Assembly (NCBI RefSeq): GCF_003285005.1
Contig: NZ_QMFA01000002.1
Coordinates: 178,482 to 242,481 of the forward strand
Direction of reading: 5' to 3'
Length of the DNA: 64,000 nucleotides
Source of the DNA: Paenibacillus sp. YN15
GTDB taxonomy: Bacteria; Bacillota; Bacilli; Paenibacillales; NBRC-103111
In this document: positions 55,137 through 64,000 of the stretch, in pieces
Layout of the letters: each line of letters starts with the position of its first letter
How positions within the stretch are numbered: position 1 is the stretch's first letter
Made by a program: the position numbers and the translations under genes
The notes under the pieces: generated by a model
What the model was told of the DNA's origin: nothing
What the model saw: only the letters and a program-made list of their open reading frames with translations
Databases searched by the model: none

Positions 55137-56756
55137 ATGAAAGCGACACGTATGGCAACTGCATTATTATCCGTCGTTCTGGCCGGCTCCACATTGGCAG
55201 CCTGCGGCAATGACGACAAGGAAGCGGCAAGCACAAGCAGTCCCGGAGCTTCTGCCGGAACAGCTTCCGCCGCTCCCCCTCCGGTTACCCTGAAAGGCAT
55301 GCTGTTTGGGGATGAGCCCAAGGATTTTAAATTGGTGCTGGAGGAGTTCGAGAAGCGCACCAAGGATACGCTGAACATCAAGCTGGACATTCAATGGAAT
55401 CCGATTAACGACCACAAGCAAAAGGTAAAGCTGATGATGGCGGCCGGCGAAACAGTGGACTTTGTCTTCGACGCCGAATTCCAAAACCTGAAGGACCTTG
55501 TTCCCCAGGGCGCTTACGCGCAATTGGACAAATACTTCAATAACGACGCTTATCCGGGATTGAAGAAGGCATTCTCCAAAGAGTTTGTGGACATGAACAA
55601 ACGTTATGATGACCACCTGTACACCATTCCGTTCACGCAATATTTCTACGATATTCCCGTGATCTTCATCCGCAAGGACTTGCGGGAAAAGCTGGGCTTC
55701 ACCAAGCCCATCTCCAGCTACGACGAGCTGCAGCAATTTTATGAGAAGGTGCTGGCAACGGAAAAGGGCATGACGCCTCTGGCGCTGAAGGGGGTCAGCG
55801 GCTACCAGGATATTCTGAATCCTGACCGGCCGGACCTGCCTACCCTGCAAAGTGTGTCTGCTGCCGGCGGACCTTACATTGTTCATCTGACAGATGATCT
55901 GAAGCAGATCAAAAATATTGTGATCCCCGGCGATCCGGAGTCCGAATGGGCGAAGCTGCCGGCCCCGTACAACTCCATGAAAAGCTATTTTGTCCAATAT
56001 GACAAATGGGCGGAATGGAGCAAGTATCTGGAGAAGGATGTGCTGAGCCAAAAGGATCACGGCGCATATTTCATGTCCGGCAAAGCGGCCTCTTATTATG
56101 GCGTACTTTCGGGCTATGCTACGGAAAAGAAGAAGCTGCAGAATACCATTCAAGGGGCCGATCTGGAGTTCTTCGTATTCCGCGAAAGAATGCGCAATAT
56201 GGAGCCGAAGGCGATCCCGACCAACTATAAAGCCAATAACTCCATTGCCATTCCGGCTTCCTCGAAAAATATTGACAGAACAATGAAGTTCTTCGACTGG
56301 TTGTTCCAAAGCCGGGAAAATCACGATCTGTTCGAATACGGCATCCAAGGCAAACACTGGGAGCCTGTTGGCGATAACCAATTGAAGCTGCTGGATGATT
56401 CGAAGAACTACAACTTCCCGGGTTATGAGTTTAGCTGGAATCCGAACATGATCCGTTTGCCTGCAGACCTGGATGAGACGGCCAAAAAGTATTTTGAATA
56501 CTCCGCCAAGGCAGATACTTATTATGCAGGGGTATTGTCCAGATTTGTGTTCGATCCTACCAATGTAAAGGGCGAGGTTGCCAATATTACCTCCAAAACC
56601 GATCCGTTCACCCAGACGCTGAAGGCCGGTCAAATGAAGGATTGGGAGACCGAGCTGCTGAAGCTGGCTAAGGAGCAGGATGGTTTGGGACGGGAAAAAG
56701 TCCGTGCAGAGGTTAAAAAGCAGGTTCAAGCTTATTTGGATGCCAACGTTAAATAA
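55137..56756 (+). CDS. LplA-type extracellular sugar-binding lipoprotein
   Basis: This 539-residue lipoprotein has a signal peptide ending LAAC (Cys at about residue 22), followed by a Ser/Ala/Pro linker. The family 1 solute-binding layout includes KLMMAAGETVDFVFD in the N-lobe. Length is typical of LplA/YtcQ proteins. It should bind an oligosaccharide from pectin or another uronic-acid glycan, judging from neighbouring enzymes. It starts after GGGAGG, 50 bp downstream of the permease. Confidence 0.9.
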   Translation: MKATRMATALLSVVLAGSTLAACGNDDKEAASTSSPGASAGTASAAPPPVTLKGMLFGDEPKDFKLVLEEFEKRTKDTLNIKLDIQWNPINDHKQKVKLMMAAGETVDFVFDAEFQNLKDLVPQGAYAQLDKYFNNDAYPGLKKAFSKEFVDMNKRYDDHLYTIPFTQYFYDIPVIFIRKDLREKLGFTKPISSYDELQQFYEKVLATEKGMTPLALKGVSGYQDILNPDRPDLPTLQSVSAAGGPYIVHLTDDLKQIKNIVIPGDPESEWAKLPAPYNSMKSYFVQYDKWAEWSKYLEKDVLSQKDHGAYFMSGKAASYYGVLSGYATEKKKLQNTIQGADLEFFVFRERMRNMEPKAIPTNYKANNSIAIPASSKNIDRTMKFFDWLFQSRENHDLFEYGIQGKHWEPVGDNQLKLLDDSKNYNFPGYEFSWNPNMIRLPADLDETAKKYFEYSAKADTYYAGVLSRFVFDPTNVKGEVANITSKTDPFTQTLKAGQMKDWETELLKLAKEQDGLGREKVRAEVKKQVQAYLDANVK

Positions 56757-56774
56757 CGGGAAGTGGCGCCGGGC

Positions 56775-56820
56775 AAGAGCTGGCCGCCGGGGGGATGCCT
56801 TCGGCCGGCCGGCTTTTGTT
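56775..56820 (+). terminator. Probable terminator between importer and lyase
   Basis: AGCTGGCCG pairs imperfectly with CGGCCGGCCGGCT, followed by TTTTGTTT. It could reduce read-through into the lyase gene. Confidence 0.5.
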
Positions 56821-56857
56821 TGTGCTACGCCTCATCATGCAGAGGGAGAGGGGAACC

Positions 56858-59800
56858 ATGAAGCAGGCGGAAGTGTTATGTGAGCAGGGAGTTCTGCTGT
56901 CCGGCCGGGAGCTGGTTTACGAATGCGGCGAACTCCGGGATTGGCGGGATTACGACGCCCTGGCTGTGGAAATCTGGATACCGGAGGGGAAAACGGCGGA
57001 AATTGCGGCGAGAGTGGAGCCTTTGTCCTTCGGAAGGCCGGAATATGTGGCAGACACCTCAGCCAAGGTATGGGTGGCGGGAAGCGGATGGACGGAGGCG
57101 GTGCTGGCCTTCCGCGATTTCAATGCCATGGAGTTTACCTCCGCCTTGTGGCGGCTGGTTATGCGGGTAGGGCTGACAGTCCGGCTTTCCGACGGCGCCG
57201 AAGGAGAGGAACTGCCCATCCGCCATGTCCGGCTGAAGAAGCTGGGGCGGATTGTTATGGAGGCGGATCGTCTGTCCAAGGCGGGGGAGCCCGGCGATAC
57301 CCTGGAATACGGGATCACGGTAGCCAATTTGACGGAGCTGCCCCAGGCCGTAGCGCTTCATCCGGCGGCCTACGGCTTTGAATCCCTGCAGCCGAGGGTG
57401 GAGCCGGATTGTCTTGTGCTGGGCCCGGGTGAGGAGGGGCAGGTCTGCCTGTCGGTGCAGCTTCATGACGGCATGGCGGCAGGCGGCTATGAGGATACGG
57501 TTCTCCGCGCTGTGCCCAACGGCGATTCCGGGGAGACGCGGCAGCTGGTTTTGCGCACAGTCCGAAGGCTGCCCCATCCCTATATCCTCCATACCGAGGA
57601 GGGCTGGGAGGGGGTCCGGCGGAATGTGGAGCGCTATGATTGGGCCAAGGAGGAGCTGGCCCGCCTCACCGCCCAGGCGGAGGCCTGGACCGTGCCGGAA
57701 GCGGAGGGGGCGGGCAAGCCTTATGCCTTTGAGCTGAACCAGCGCTTCAATCTCCACGCCGCCGCTGTAGCCTGGAAGCTGACGGGCAGGCGGGATTTGC
57801 TGGAGAAGGCAGTGCTGCTCCTGCGCCGGTTTGCCGATCCGGCGAAGGGTTATCCGGCCACGGATGCGCCGTATCTCCATATTTACGCCTCTTCGGAGGA
57901 GATGAAGCTTCCTACCCCGCGCGGGCCCAAGGTATGCACCGGCGGCCTGATCCATGAAGGGGAGTTTATGCTGACGGTATCCTCCTGCTATGATCTCCTT
58001 TATGATGCCGACCTGTGGACGCCGGAGGATCACGCCCGGATGGAGCAGGCTTTCCGGATTTACATGGACAAGGCGGATTGGATGATCCGGGACGGAGATA
58101 CCAACAATATCCCTTCCGGAGGCATGGTTGGGGCCTTGCTGTGCAGCATGGCGCTTCAGGATATGCATTGGATCAAGCGGTTCATCGAAGGCCCCGGAGG
58201 CGTCGCCGATATGATGCGGACCGGGATTATGGATGACGGCTGGTATTTCGAAGGGGCCAGCAACTATGTCCTGCTGTTCGCGGATATGTTCGCCCGGCTG
58301 GCCCAGGCGGCGGAGCCCTGGGGAATGAACCTGAAGCATCTGCAGGTGCCGCCCTCCTACCGGAAGGATGCCATGCTGGCTCCTTGGTCATTGCCCCGGG
58401 AAAAGCCGTTTTTGGGCATGTCGTTTGCCAAATTCGGCCCGGTCCGCCGCAATTTCCGCTCCATCAAGGATGTTTGGGATGCTATGCTGCCCTTTACGGA
58501 TGAACGGGGGATTCTGCCCGGCATCAATGACTCCACGGACAAGGATATGGCTCAGGCCTATGATCTGGCCTATTATCTGTGGCGGGACCCCCGGTATGTC
58601 TCGGTGATCCGCCGAGGGAGCAGGCGGGATCTGCTGTACGGCGTCGGGGAGCTGCCTGAACCGCCGGAGGATCACTTTGCCGCCTCCGCTTATGCCGACA
58701 ATGCCGGACTGGCCGTGCTGCGCTCCCGCACGCCGGGGCGGCAGCCGGGGGAGCAGCTTCAAGTGGTGCTGAAATACGGCTCCCATGGAGGCTACCACGG
58801 GCATTTCGACCGGACGGGGCTGGCGTCTGTGAAGCGGTACGGCAAGAATGCCTATGGCCCGCTGGCTTCCTGGTTCGGCTACCATTCCTTCATGTTCAAA
58901 ATGTGGGTGCAGGCCTCCATGTCCCACATGATGACGGTGGTGGACCAGCGGATGCAGGAGCCGGTGGAGTCCAGACGGCTCCTGTTCCACAGCGGCGGTA
59001 TGGTCCAGGCTTGCGCCGTGGAAACCCGCGCCCGCTGGATGGACCCGCCCTACGGCGGGCAAACCCCTTATCCGGAGAGCTTCCCGGAGGAGCGGGGTTT
59101 GGCCGAAGGCCGGGACATGCCGCGTCCTGCCCTTCCCCGGGCGCAAGGAGACACCGGAGAGTATTCGGAGCCTATTCTGCAAAGGCGGCTGGCGGCGGTA
59201 ACCGACGATTATGTGCTCGTTGCCGATTATCTGCAAGGAGAGGAGCAGCATACCTTCGATTGCCTTTATCATTTTCAGGGCTTTCAGGGTCTGGAGGCCC
59301 AGGGGAAAACCCTCATCCGCCATACCGGCAGGCTCAGTGACGATCCCTATGGGGCAGGCCAGTTCATCAGCGATTGCCATTGGTATGAGTGCCAGGCCCC
59401 CGTTGCCGCCCGTTTCTCGCATATGTATGACCGGAATACCGATGATCGGGACGGCCGTCATATGCTCCACAACGAAGAGGGGCGGATGGATACGGCGCTT
59501 CATCTGCTCTGGCCGCCTCAGCCGACGGTGGTTACCGGCTGGTATGCGGAGGGCTCCAACGTGAACAAAACCCTCCATTATGAGGTGCTGGGAGACGGGA
59601 GGCTGCTGGCTGAAGACCAATTCGGCGCGTGGATTCTGGGCAAACGCCGTGTTCGCGTGTCCTTGCAGGACGTGCAGGGGCTGACCCTTCGGGTTCAGAC
59701 GGACCGGCCTGCCTTGAAAACTGTATTCTGGGATGATCCCTCCGTTATTCTGGAGGATGGCCGCAGGCTGCATCTTGCGGAGCTGTCCGGCGTTTACCGC

Positions 59801-60259
59801 AATGTGGACCCGGGACATGGCATCGGCGTGGATTATGAGGGAGGACCCGTGCATCTGGAGGGAGAACCGGCCGTCGGGGCGCTGCCCTTCGAGCCTTTGG
59901 ACAACCGCCGCCCGGCGGAAGCGGTGTTCGACCTGCGGGGATTGGGGGCCGTTGCCTTCGAGGGCGCCATCGGCGGGGATTATCCCGTGGGCGACGACCC
60001 GGCCCGCCGCAAAACCGTCGGCTTCCGCAGCTGCGGAAGCACGGCATGGTTTGTGACGCTGCTGGAGCTGCATGAGGGGCGGCCTATGGTAATCCGGGCG
60101 GAAGCGAGGGACGCCGGGCATCTCACCGTCCATCTGGCTGACGGCAGAAGGCAGGAGCTGGCCATCCGGGGACTGGATTCGGCAGACGGGCAAGTGGAGC
60201 TGGAACTGGAGGAATGGCAGGGAGAGCAGCTGGTGCGGAAGGAAAAGACCGGCGGCTAA
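56858..60259 (+). CDS. Large heparinase II/III-like polysaccharide lyase
   Basis: This 1133-residue protein starts at ATG 56858 after GGAGAGGGG; an earlier in-frame ATG (56795) lies before the terminator. No signal peptide is visible, so it is probably cytoplasmic. The N-terminal 220 residues are beta-rich. An (alpha/alpha) helical domain follows, with ELNQRFNLHAAAVAWKLTG and DGWYFEGASNYVLLFADMF. The heparinase II/III domain comes next, with YGSHGGYHGHFDRTGLASVK (catalytic His region) and VDQRMQEPVE, and then a long beta tail. Such enzymes cleave uronic-acid polysaccharides by elimination, and GH88 would finish the products. Exact substrate unknown. Confidence 0.85.
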   Translation: MKQAEVLCEQGVLLSGRELVYECGELRDWRDYDALAVEIWIPEGKTAEIAARVEPLSFGRPEYVADTSAKVWVAGSGWTEAVLAFRDFNAMEFTSALWRLVMRVGLTVRLSDGAEGEELPIRHVRLKKLGRIVMEADRLSKAGEPGDTLEYGITVANLTELPQAVALHPAAYGFESLQPRVEPDCLVLGPGEEGQVCLSVQLHDGMAAGGYEDTVLRAVPNGDSGETRQLVLRTVRRLPHPYILHTEEGWEGVRRNVERYDWAKEELARLTAQAEAWTVPEAEGAGKPYAFELNQRFNLHAAAVAWKLTGRRDLLEKAVLLLRRFADPAKGYPATDAPYLHIYASSEEMKLPTPRGPKVCTGGLIHEGEFMLTVSSCYDLLYDADLWTPEDHARMEQAFRIYMDKADWMIRDGDTNNIPSGGMVGALLCSMALQDMHWIKRFIEGPGGVADMMRTGIMDDGWYFEGASNYVLLFADMFARLAQAAEPWGMNLKHLQVPPSYRKDAMLAPWSLPREKPFLGMSFAKFGPVRRNFRSIKDVWDAMLPFTDERGILPGINDSTDKDMAQAYDLAYYLWRDPRYVSVIRRGSRRDLLYGVGELPEPPEDHFAASAYADNAGLAVLRSRTPGRQPGEQLQVVLKYGSHGGYHGHFDRTGLASVKRYGKNAYGPLASWFGYHSFMFKMWVQASMSHMMTVVDQRMQEPVESRRLLFHSGGMVQACAVETRARWMDPPYGGQTPYPESFPEERGLAEGRDMPRPALPRAQGDTGEYSEPILQRRLAAVTDDYVLVADYLQGEEQHTFDCLYHFQGFQGLEAQGKTLIRHTGRLSDDPYGAGQFISDCHWYECQAPVAARFSHMYDRNTDDRDGRHMLHNEEGRMDTALHLLWPPQPTVVTGWYAEGSNVNKTLHYEVLGDGRLLAEDQFGAWILGKRRVRVSLQDVQGLTLRVQTDRPALKTVFWDDPSVILEDGRRLHLAELSGVYRNVDPGHGIGVDYEGGPVHLEGEPAVGALPFEPLDNRRPAEAVFDLRGLGAVAFEGAIGGDYPVGDDPARRKTVGFRSCGSTAWFVTLLELHEGRPMVIRAEARDAGHLTVHLADGRRQELAIRGLDSADGQVELELEEWQGEQLVRKEKTGG

Positions 60260-60296
60260 CAAGCTCCAGGGCCGCCTCAATAGTTAACGTACAGCT

Positions 60297-60359
60297 TAAA
60301 AAACCGCATAACAAACTGCAAAAACAGCATGTCCGGCAGGGTGGAAGCAGCGCTACAAT
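60297..60359 (+). promoter_or_regulatory. Shared direct-repeat operator and -10, esterase-GH43 operon
   Basis: TAAAAAACCGC (60297-60307), identical to the site at 50609, is followed by GCAAAAACAGC (60318-60328) at a 21-bp period. TACAAT (60354-60359) lies 25 bp downstream. Confidence 0.75.
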
Positions 60360-60405
60360 GAAACAAAGCTTCTTTTTGCAATAGAGCGGACGCGAAGGAG
60401 AGAGA

Positions 60406-61449
60406 GTGGGTATGGACTGGACGACGGATGCATGTTTGCAGGAGCTGTACGCCGGCACGGATGGCCAAAGGCAGGAGAACCGGCGGAACAGCGGAACCCC
60501 GGAATACCGGGAATGGCTCCGGGGCAGGCTGAGGCTTGCTTTGGGGAGGTTTCCCGACCCTGCTCCTCCTCTTGAGGCCCGGGTGCTGGAGCGAGCCGAT
60601 TACGGTGATTTTATCCTGGAGCGTGCGGCCTATACCACCATGGAGGCTGCCCGCGTGCCGGTTATGGTGCTGATCCCGAAGGCAGGGCAGGGTCCGTGGC
60701 CGGCGGCGCTGGCCTGCCACGGCCACGGCAATGGCCAGCGGGATGCAGCCGGCCTGGATGAGCAGGGCCGGGAGCTGGAGGACCCGGGGATTCACAACCG
60801 CTTCGCCGTCCGGCTGGTCCGCAAGGGGATGGTGGTGGTGATCCCGGAGATCATGGGCTTCGGCGTCCGGCGGATGGCGGAGGAGCTGAAGGCCAATCCC
60901 AATTACAGCTCCTGCGGCACATTGGCCTCCCAGCTGCTGATGTACGGCCGGACATTGGCGGGCATGAGAGTGTATGAAGCCATGCGGGGACTGGACTATA
61001 TGGCGTCGAGGCCGGATGTGGACGGGACGCGGCTGGGGCTGTTCGGCTTTTCTGGGGGAGGGCTTATCGCCGCGTTTACCGCAGGGCTGGATGAGCGGGT
61101 GCAGGCAACCGTGTTATGCGGCTGGACCAACACCTTCCGGGGCAGCACCCTGGCCATGCATCATTGCATTGACAATTATTTGCCCGGCCTTCTCCTGGAT
61201 GCGGAGCAGCCGGAGCTGGCCGGATTGATTGCCCCGCGGGCATTGTTTGTGGAGTCCGGCCAACAGGACCCGATTTTTCCCGTGGAGCATACCCGCCAGG
61301 CCATTGCATATCTGGAGGAGCTTTATGCGGCTTGGGGCGTCCCCGGGCAATTCGGTTGGGATATTCATCCGGGAGGCCATGAAATTTCCGGAAGGAGCAG
61401 TGTAGATTGGCTCCGGGGCAAGCTGGGCAGCAAAGCGGAGCAATTGTAA
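60406..61449 (+). CDS. Alpha/beta-hydrolase esterase (acetyl esterase-like)
   Basis: This 347-residue protein is called from GTG 60406, five nt after AAGGAG; ATG 60412 is an equally possible start. The hydrolase landmarks are ACHGHGNG (oxyanion region), GLFGFSGGGLIAAF (nucleophile Ser), SGQQDPIFP (acid Asp) and HPGGHEIS (His). This layout fits the Abhydrolase_7/acetyl-xylan-esterase-like group. It is probably a cytoplasmic deesterifying enzyme for imported oligosaccharides. It is the first gene of an operon with GH43 and a GNAT. Confidence 0.82.
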   Translation: MGMDWTTDACLQELYAGTDGQRQENRRNSGTPEYREWLRGRLRLALGRFPDPAPPLEARVLERADYGDFILERAAYTTMEAARVPVMVLIPKAGQGPWPAALACHGHGNGQRDAAGLDEQGRELEDPGIHNRFAVRLVRKGMVVVIPEIMGFGVRRMAEELKANPNYSSCGTLASQLLMYGRTLAGMRVYEAMRGLDYMASRPDVDGTRLGLFGFSGGGLIAAFTAGLDERVQATVLCGWTNTFRGSTLAMHHCIDNYLPGLLLDAEQPELAGLIAPRALFVESGQQDPIFPVEHTRQAIAYLEELYAAWGVPGQFGWDIHPGGHEISGRSSVDWLRGKLGSKAEQL

Positions 61450-61475
61450 CCTATTGGCAACCAAGGAGGAAAACT

Positions 61476-63095
61476 ATGATGAACACAATCCAGAATCCGA
61501 TTCTGAAAGGCTGTAATCCGGACCCGTCGATTATCCGGGCGGGCGATGATTATTATATCGCCACCTCCACCTTCGAGTGGTTTCCCGGTGTGCAGATTCA
61601 CCATTCCCGGGATTTGATCCATTGGGAGCTGGTTGCCCGTCCCCTGAACCGGGTATCCCAGCTGGACCTGCACGGCGTAGGCGCTTCCCAGGGGGTATGG
61701 GCGCCTTGCCTGACCTATGACAACGGCATATTTTATCTGGTGTACACGGTCGTCAATTCCTTTTATTGCAAAATGTACGATACCCATAATTATCTGGTCA
61801 CCGCCACGGATATCCTGGGCGACTGGTCGGAGCCGGTTTATCTGAATAGCTATGGCTTCGACCCGTCCCTGTTTCATGACGACGACGGCCGGAAATATAT
61901 TGTCAGCATGGTAACGGACCACCGGGTAACCAAGCAATACAAGGGGCATCTGGTGCTCCAGGAATATTCTCCGGCGGAGCAGAGGATGCTGGGGGAGGCA
62001 CGGACCATTTATGCCAGTCACGAGGGTTTCTTTGAAGGGCCGCATATTTACAAGCGCAACGGGTACTATTATCTGTTTGCCGCCGATACGGGGACGGGGG
62101 AGGGCCATGGCCAATCCATTCTGCGCTCCCGTGAGCTGTATGGGCCGTACGAGGCGTATGAGGGCAATTCCATCATGACCGCCCGAAACCATCCCGAGCT
62201 CTTGCTGCAAAAATCCGGCCACGGCGATCTGGTGGAAACCCAAACAGGCCAGTGGTACATGGCCCATCTCTGCGGAAGGGCGCTGGAGAACCGGACGGAA
62301 AAGGGAGACCGCAAATATACGCTGGGCCGGGAAACTGCCCTCCAGAAGATGGAGTGGACGGAGGACGGCTGGCTCAGGCTGGCCAACGGCACCGGCTTGC
62401 CGGATGTGGAGGTGGAGGGCCCGGGGCTGCCGCTGCATCCGTTCCCGGCGAAACCGGCAAGGGATGATTTTGACGGGGAAAAGCTGGATATTCACTTCCA
62501 GTCCCTGCGTGTTCCGCTGGATGAGACCTTCTATTCGCTGACGGAACGCAAGGGGTACCTGCGCTTGTATGGCAGAGAAGGACTGGGCTCCAAATACCGG
62601 CAGAGCCTTATTGCCCGCCGCTGGGAGTCCTTCGTTTTCACCGCCAGCACTTGTGTGGAGTTCCGTCCCGTCATCTACAAGCAATTGGCCGGTCTGATTT
62701 GCATGTACGATACGGAAAATTATTATTATCTCCATATTACTCACCATGACGATTACGGCCGCTGCCTCTGCATTCTGTCCGCCGTGAACAATGTGTATGC
62801 GGAGCCTGCGGGTTACATCTCCCTGCCGGAGGAAGCGGAGCGGATATGGCTGCGTGCGGCGGTGGATCGTGACAAGCTGCAATTTTTCTATTCGGCAACA
62901 GGGGAGGACGGCTATATTCCGGTTGGGCCGATATTGGATGCCAGCACCTTGTCCGACGAAGCCTGCCGGGAGGGCTGGTTTACCGGAGCGTTCGTAGGCC
63001 TGTGCTGCCAGGATCTGACGGGCTTCGGGAGACCTGCCGACTTTGATTATTTTGAATACAGGGAAGACAGCGTTTGTATGGGGAAGGACTTGTAG
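61476..63095 (+). CDS. Glycoside hydrolase family 43 (beta-xylosidase / arabinofuranosidase-like)
   Basis: This 539-residue enzyme starts at ATG 61476 (a second ATG follows directly) after AAGGAGG. The five-bladed propeller has the catalytic base Asp in GCNPDPSIIRAGDDYYI, the pKa-modulating Asp in GFDPSLFHDDDG and the acid Glu in EGFFEGPHIYK. Residues from about 345 onward form the beta-sandwich domain common in GH43 xylosidases (RDDFDGEKLDIHFQSLR). It should remove xylose or arabinose side chains from hemicellulose or pectin oligomers inside the cell. Confidence 0.92.
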   Translation: MMNTIQNPILKGCNPDPSIIRAGDDYYIATSTFEWFPGVQIHHSRDLIHWELVARPLNRVSQLDLHGVGASQGVWAPCLTYDNGIFYLVYTVVNSFYCKMYDTHNYLVTATDILGDWSEPVYLNSYGFDPSLFHDDDGRKYIVSMVTDHRVTKQYKGHLVLQEYSPAEQRMLGEARTIYASHEGFFEGPHIYKRNGYYYLFAADTGTGEGHGQSILRSRELYGPYEAYEGNSIMTARNHPELLLQKSGHGDLVETQTGQWYMAHLCGRALENRTEKGDRKYTLGRETALQKMEWTEDGWLRLANGTGLPDVEVEGPGLPLHPFPAKPARDDFDGEKLDIHFQSLRVPLDETFYSLTERKGYLRLYGREGLGSKYRQSLIARRWESFVFTASTCVEFRPVIYKQLAGLICMYDTENYYYLHITHHDDYGRCLCILSAVNNVYAEPAGYISLPEEAERIWLRAAVDRDKLQFFYSATGEDGYIPVGPILDASTLSDEACREGWFTGAFVGLCCQDLTGFGRPADFDYFEYREDSVCMGKDL

Positions 63096-63114
63096 AAGAC
63101 GGGAGGGGCAGGCA

Positions 63115-63615
63115 ATGGACTTTGAGCTGCGGAAGCTGTCCGTAACGGACGGACAGGATATCTACGACATGCTGCAGGAAATTCCCAAAGCGGAGAACGG
63201 CTTCATCAACGGCGGGCATGGTTGCACCCAAGAGGAGTTCCGGCAATGGCTGGCCCGTCAGGATGCCGCATCCCGTGGGGAGGGATTGGCGGATTGGATG
63301 GTGCCGAGCACAACCTATTGGCTGTATGTCGACGGATATCCGGTTGGATTTGCCAAGCTGCGCCATCATCTGACGGACCGGCTGAGGGAGGACGGCGGCA
63401 ATATCGGGTATGCCATCCGGCCCGGCCAACGGAACAAGGGCTACGGCACCATCCTGTTAAGCAAGGTGCTGGACGAAGCCCGGCTCATGAGGCTCGGCCA
63501 GGTATTGGTGACGGTATGGCCGGGGAATCAGGGCTCCATCAACGTAGCTTTGAAGAACAACGGGACCATTACCCGTTCAACAGAGGATAGGCATTATATC
63601 TGGATTACCTGCTGA
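63115..63615 (+). CDS. GNAT family N-acetyltransferase
   Basis: This 166-residue protein starts at ATG 63115 after GGGAGGGG, 19 bp after the GH43 stop. The acetyl-CoA loop is visible in NIGYAIRPGQRNKGYGTILL (R..G.G type), followed by VWPGNQGSINVALKNNGTI. Substrate unknown. Cotranscription with GH43 is likely from spacing, but a functional link is not evident. Confidence 0.85.
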   Translation: MDFELRKLSVTDGQDIYDMLQEIPKAENGFINGGHGCTQEEFRQWLARQDAASRGEGLADWMVPSTTYWLYVDGYPVGFAKLRHHLTDRLREDGGNIGYAIRPGQRNKGYGTILLSKVLDEARLMRLGQVLVTVWPGNQGSINVALKNNGTITRSTEDRHYIWITC

Positions 63616-63629
63616 CGGAGGGGAGAAGC

Positions 63630-63785
63630 ATGAAGCTGGGAATGCCGATGCTTGTTGAGTTTGCCGGTCTGCAATCCGGAGATTACCGGCCAGACCCCTT
63701 TCTCAAAGTCACAGAAAGTATATATCGGAAGCGGCAGGGCAATTGCATTAGACTTTGTACGAAACATGCCCCTATGCGTTTCTAA
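63630..63785 (+). pseudogene. 5' remnant of a truncated gene
   Basis: A good ribosome binding site (GGAGGGGAG) precedes ATG 63630. The first residues, MKLGMPMLVEFAGL, look like the start of a sugar-phosphate isomerase/epimerase-type TIM-barrel protein. After about 14 codons the sequence loses resemblance and the frame ends at 63785, inside the dispersed repeat (copy B). A gene truncated by deletion or repeat insertion is the simplest reading. Confidence 0.45.
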
Positions 63786-63959
63786 CGTGGTTGTGCTGTG
63801 GTTTTGTTCCCTCACAGTAGACATTTTGTGAATTTTGTCTTTCATACAGTGGACATGAGCAGAGTAGCTCTCTCCTCCCCTACTTTGCTCACAAAACACA
63901 ATATACGGGAAACAAACGACGTTCAACAACTATATTTAGACGTGTATCCTGGAGCGACC
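63757..63959. repeat. Dispersed repeat, copy B (about 203 bp)
   Basis: Same orientation and about 91% identical by eye to 10188-10389. Its right end runs on into AGCGACCGCTATAGCCGC and AATGTCCAC. A shorter, related word (AGCGACCGTGGCCGCAATGT) occurs at about 4817-4836, perhaps a decayed relative. No gene was found in the final 41 bp. Confidence 0.85.
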
Positions 63960-64000
63960 GCTATAGCCGCAATGTCCACTTTCCAACGGACATGCGGGAA

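Noticed and set aside
55167..56729. 520-residue minus-strand reading frame
   Set aside because: It is a shadow of the LplA-type lipoprotein gene; composition is unlike a real protein.
1..64000. tRNA or rRNA genes
   Set aside because: No stretch with conserved rRNA sequence or a tRNA cloverleaf was recognised by reading; a dedicated scan would settle it.

Overview
The window looks like chromosomal DNA of a soil or plant-associated, low-GC-phylum (Bacillota) bacterium of the Paenibacillus type. This rests on moderately high GC coding DNA, strong AGGAGG-type ribosome binding sites with frequent GTG/TTG starts, an S-layer-homology (SLH) protein, a two-membrane-segment AraC regulator, LplABC-like sugar transporters and many secreted or cytoplasmic pectin/glycan enzymes. 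No rRNA, tRNA, CRISPR array, phage or complete insertion sequence was seen.

Layout. 1-3835: end of a secreted pectate lyase and an SLH-anchored protein. 3946-4275: a small cysteine-rich CWC-type protein with a histidine-rich head. 4367-4802: eight palindromic hairpins in gene-free DNA. 4948-10058: housekeeping or accessory genes (two GNATs, two Nudix hydrolases, DUF3024, a small membrane protein, an orphan enolase-like domain, a MATE exporter). 10059-10881: gene-free, with dispersed repeats, ending in a promoter region with a Zur-like and a Fur box.

10882-34706 is a metal-acquisition island of three operons with different predicted metal regulators. (i) Nickel/opine-metallophore-type NikBCDEA importer, an Irt/Ybt-like pair of fused ABC transporters and a COG0523 GTPase, preceded by Zur-like and Fur boxes. 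(ii) MntABCD-like manganese/zinc importer, preceded by a Fur-like box and an MntR-like operator. (iii) A siderophore/heme-type binding protein, permease and ATPase, in one run with ChlI-like, ChlD-like and CobN-like subunits of an ATP-dependent metal chelatase, preceded by one strong and one weaker Zur box. No metallophore or cobalamin biosynthesis genes are present. Operon (iii) is the most unusual system in the window: a metal chelatase physically and regulatorily joined to an importer, suggesting metal insertion into, or removal from, an imported tetrapyrrole or chelate.

34914-63615 is a carbohydrate island. A divergent AraC regulator faces a sugar isomerase, an 824-residue protein of unknown family and an SGNH esterase. 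After an amino acid permease and a CarD protein comes a pectin/uronate section: nucleoside hydrolase, GH28, GH88/105 (minus strand), a frameshifted lyase, a membrane AraC regulator, an LplBC-type permease pair with its binding protein, a large heparinase II/III-like lyase, an alpha/beta esterase, a GH43 and a GNAT. Four promoters here (near 47.2, 47.4, 50.6 and 60.3 kb) share the same direct-repeat operator, with a 20-21 bp period and the -10 box 23-25 bp downstream. They probably form one regulon, most likely of the membrane AraC protein, which would also control its own gene. The window ends in a truncated gene followed by the second copy of a 203-bp dispersed repeat.
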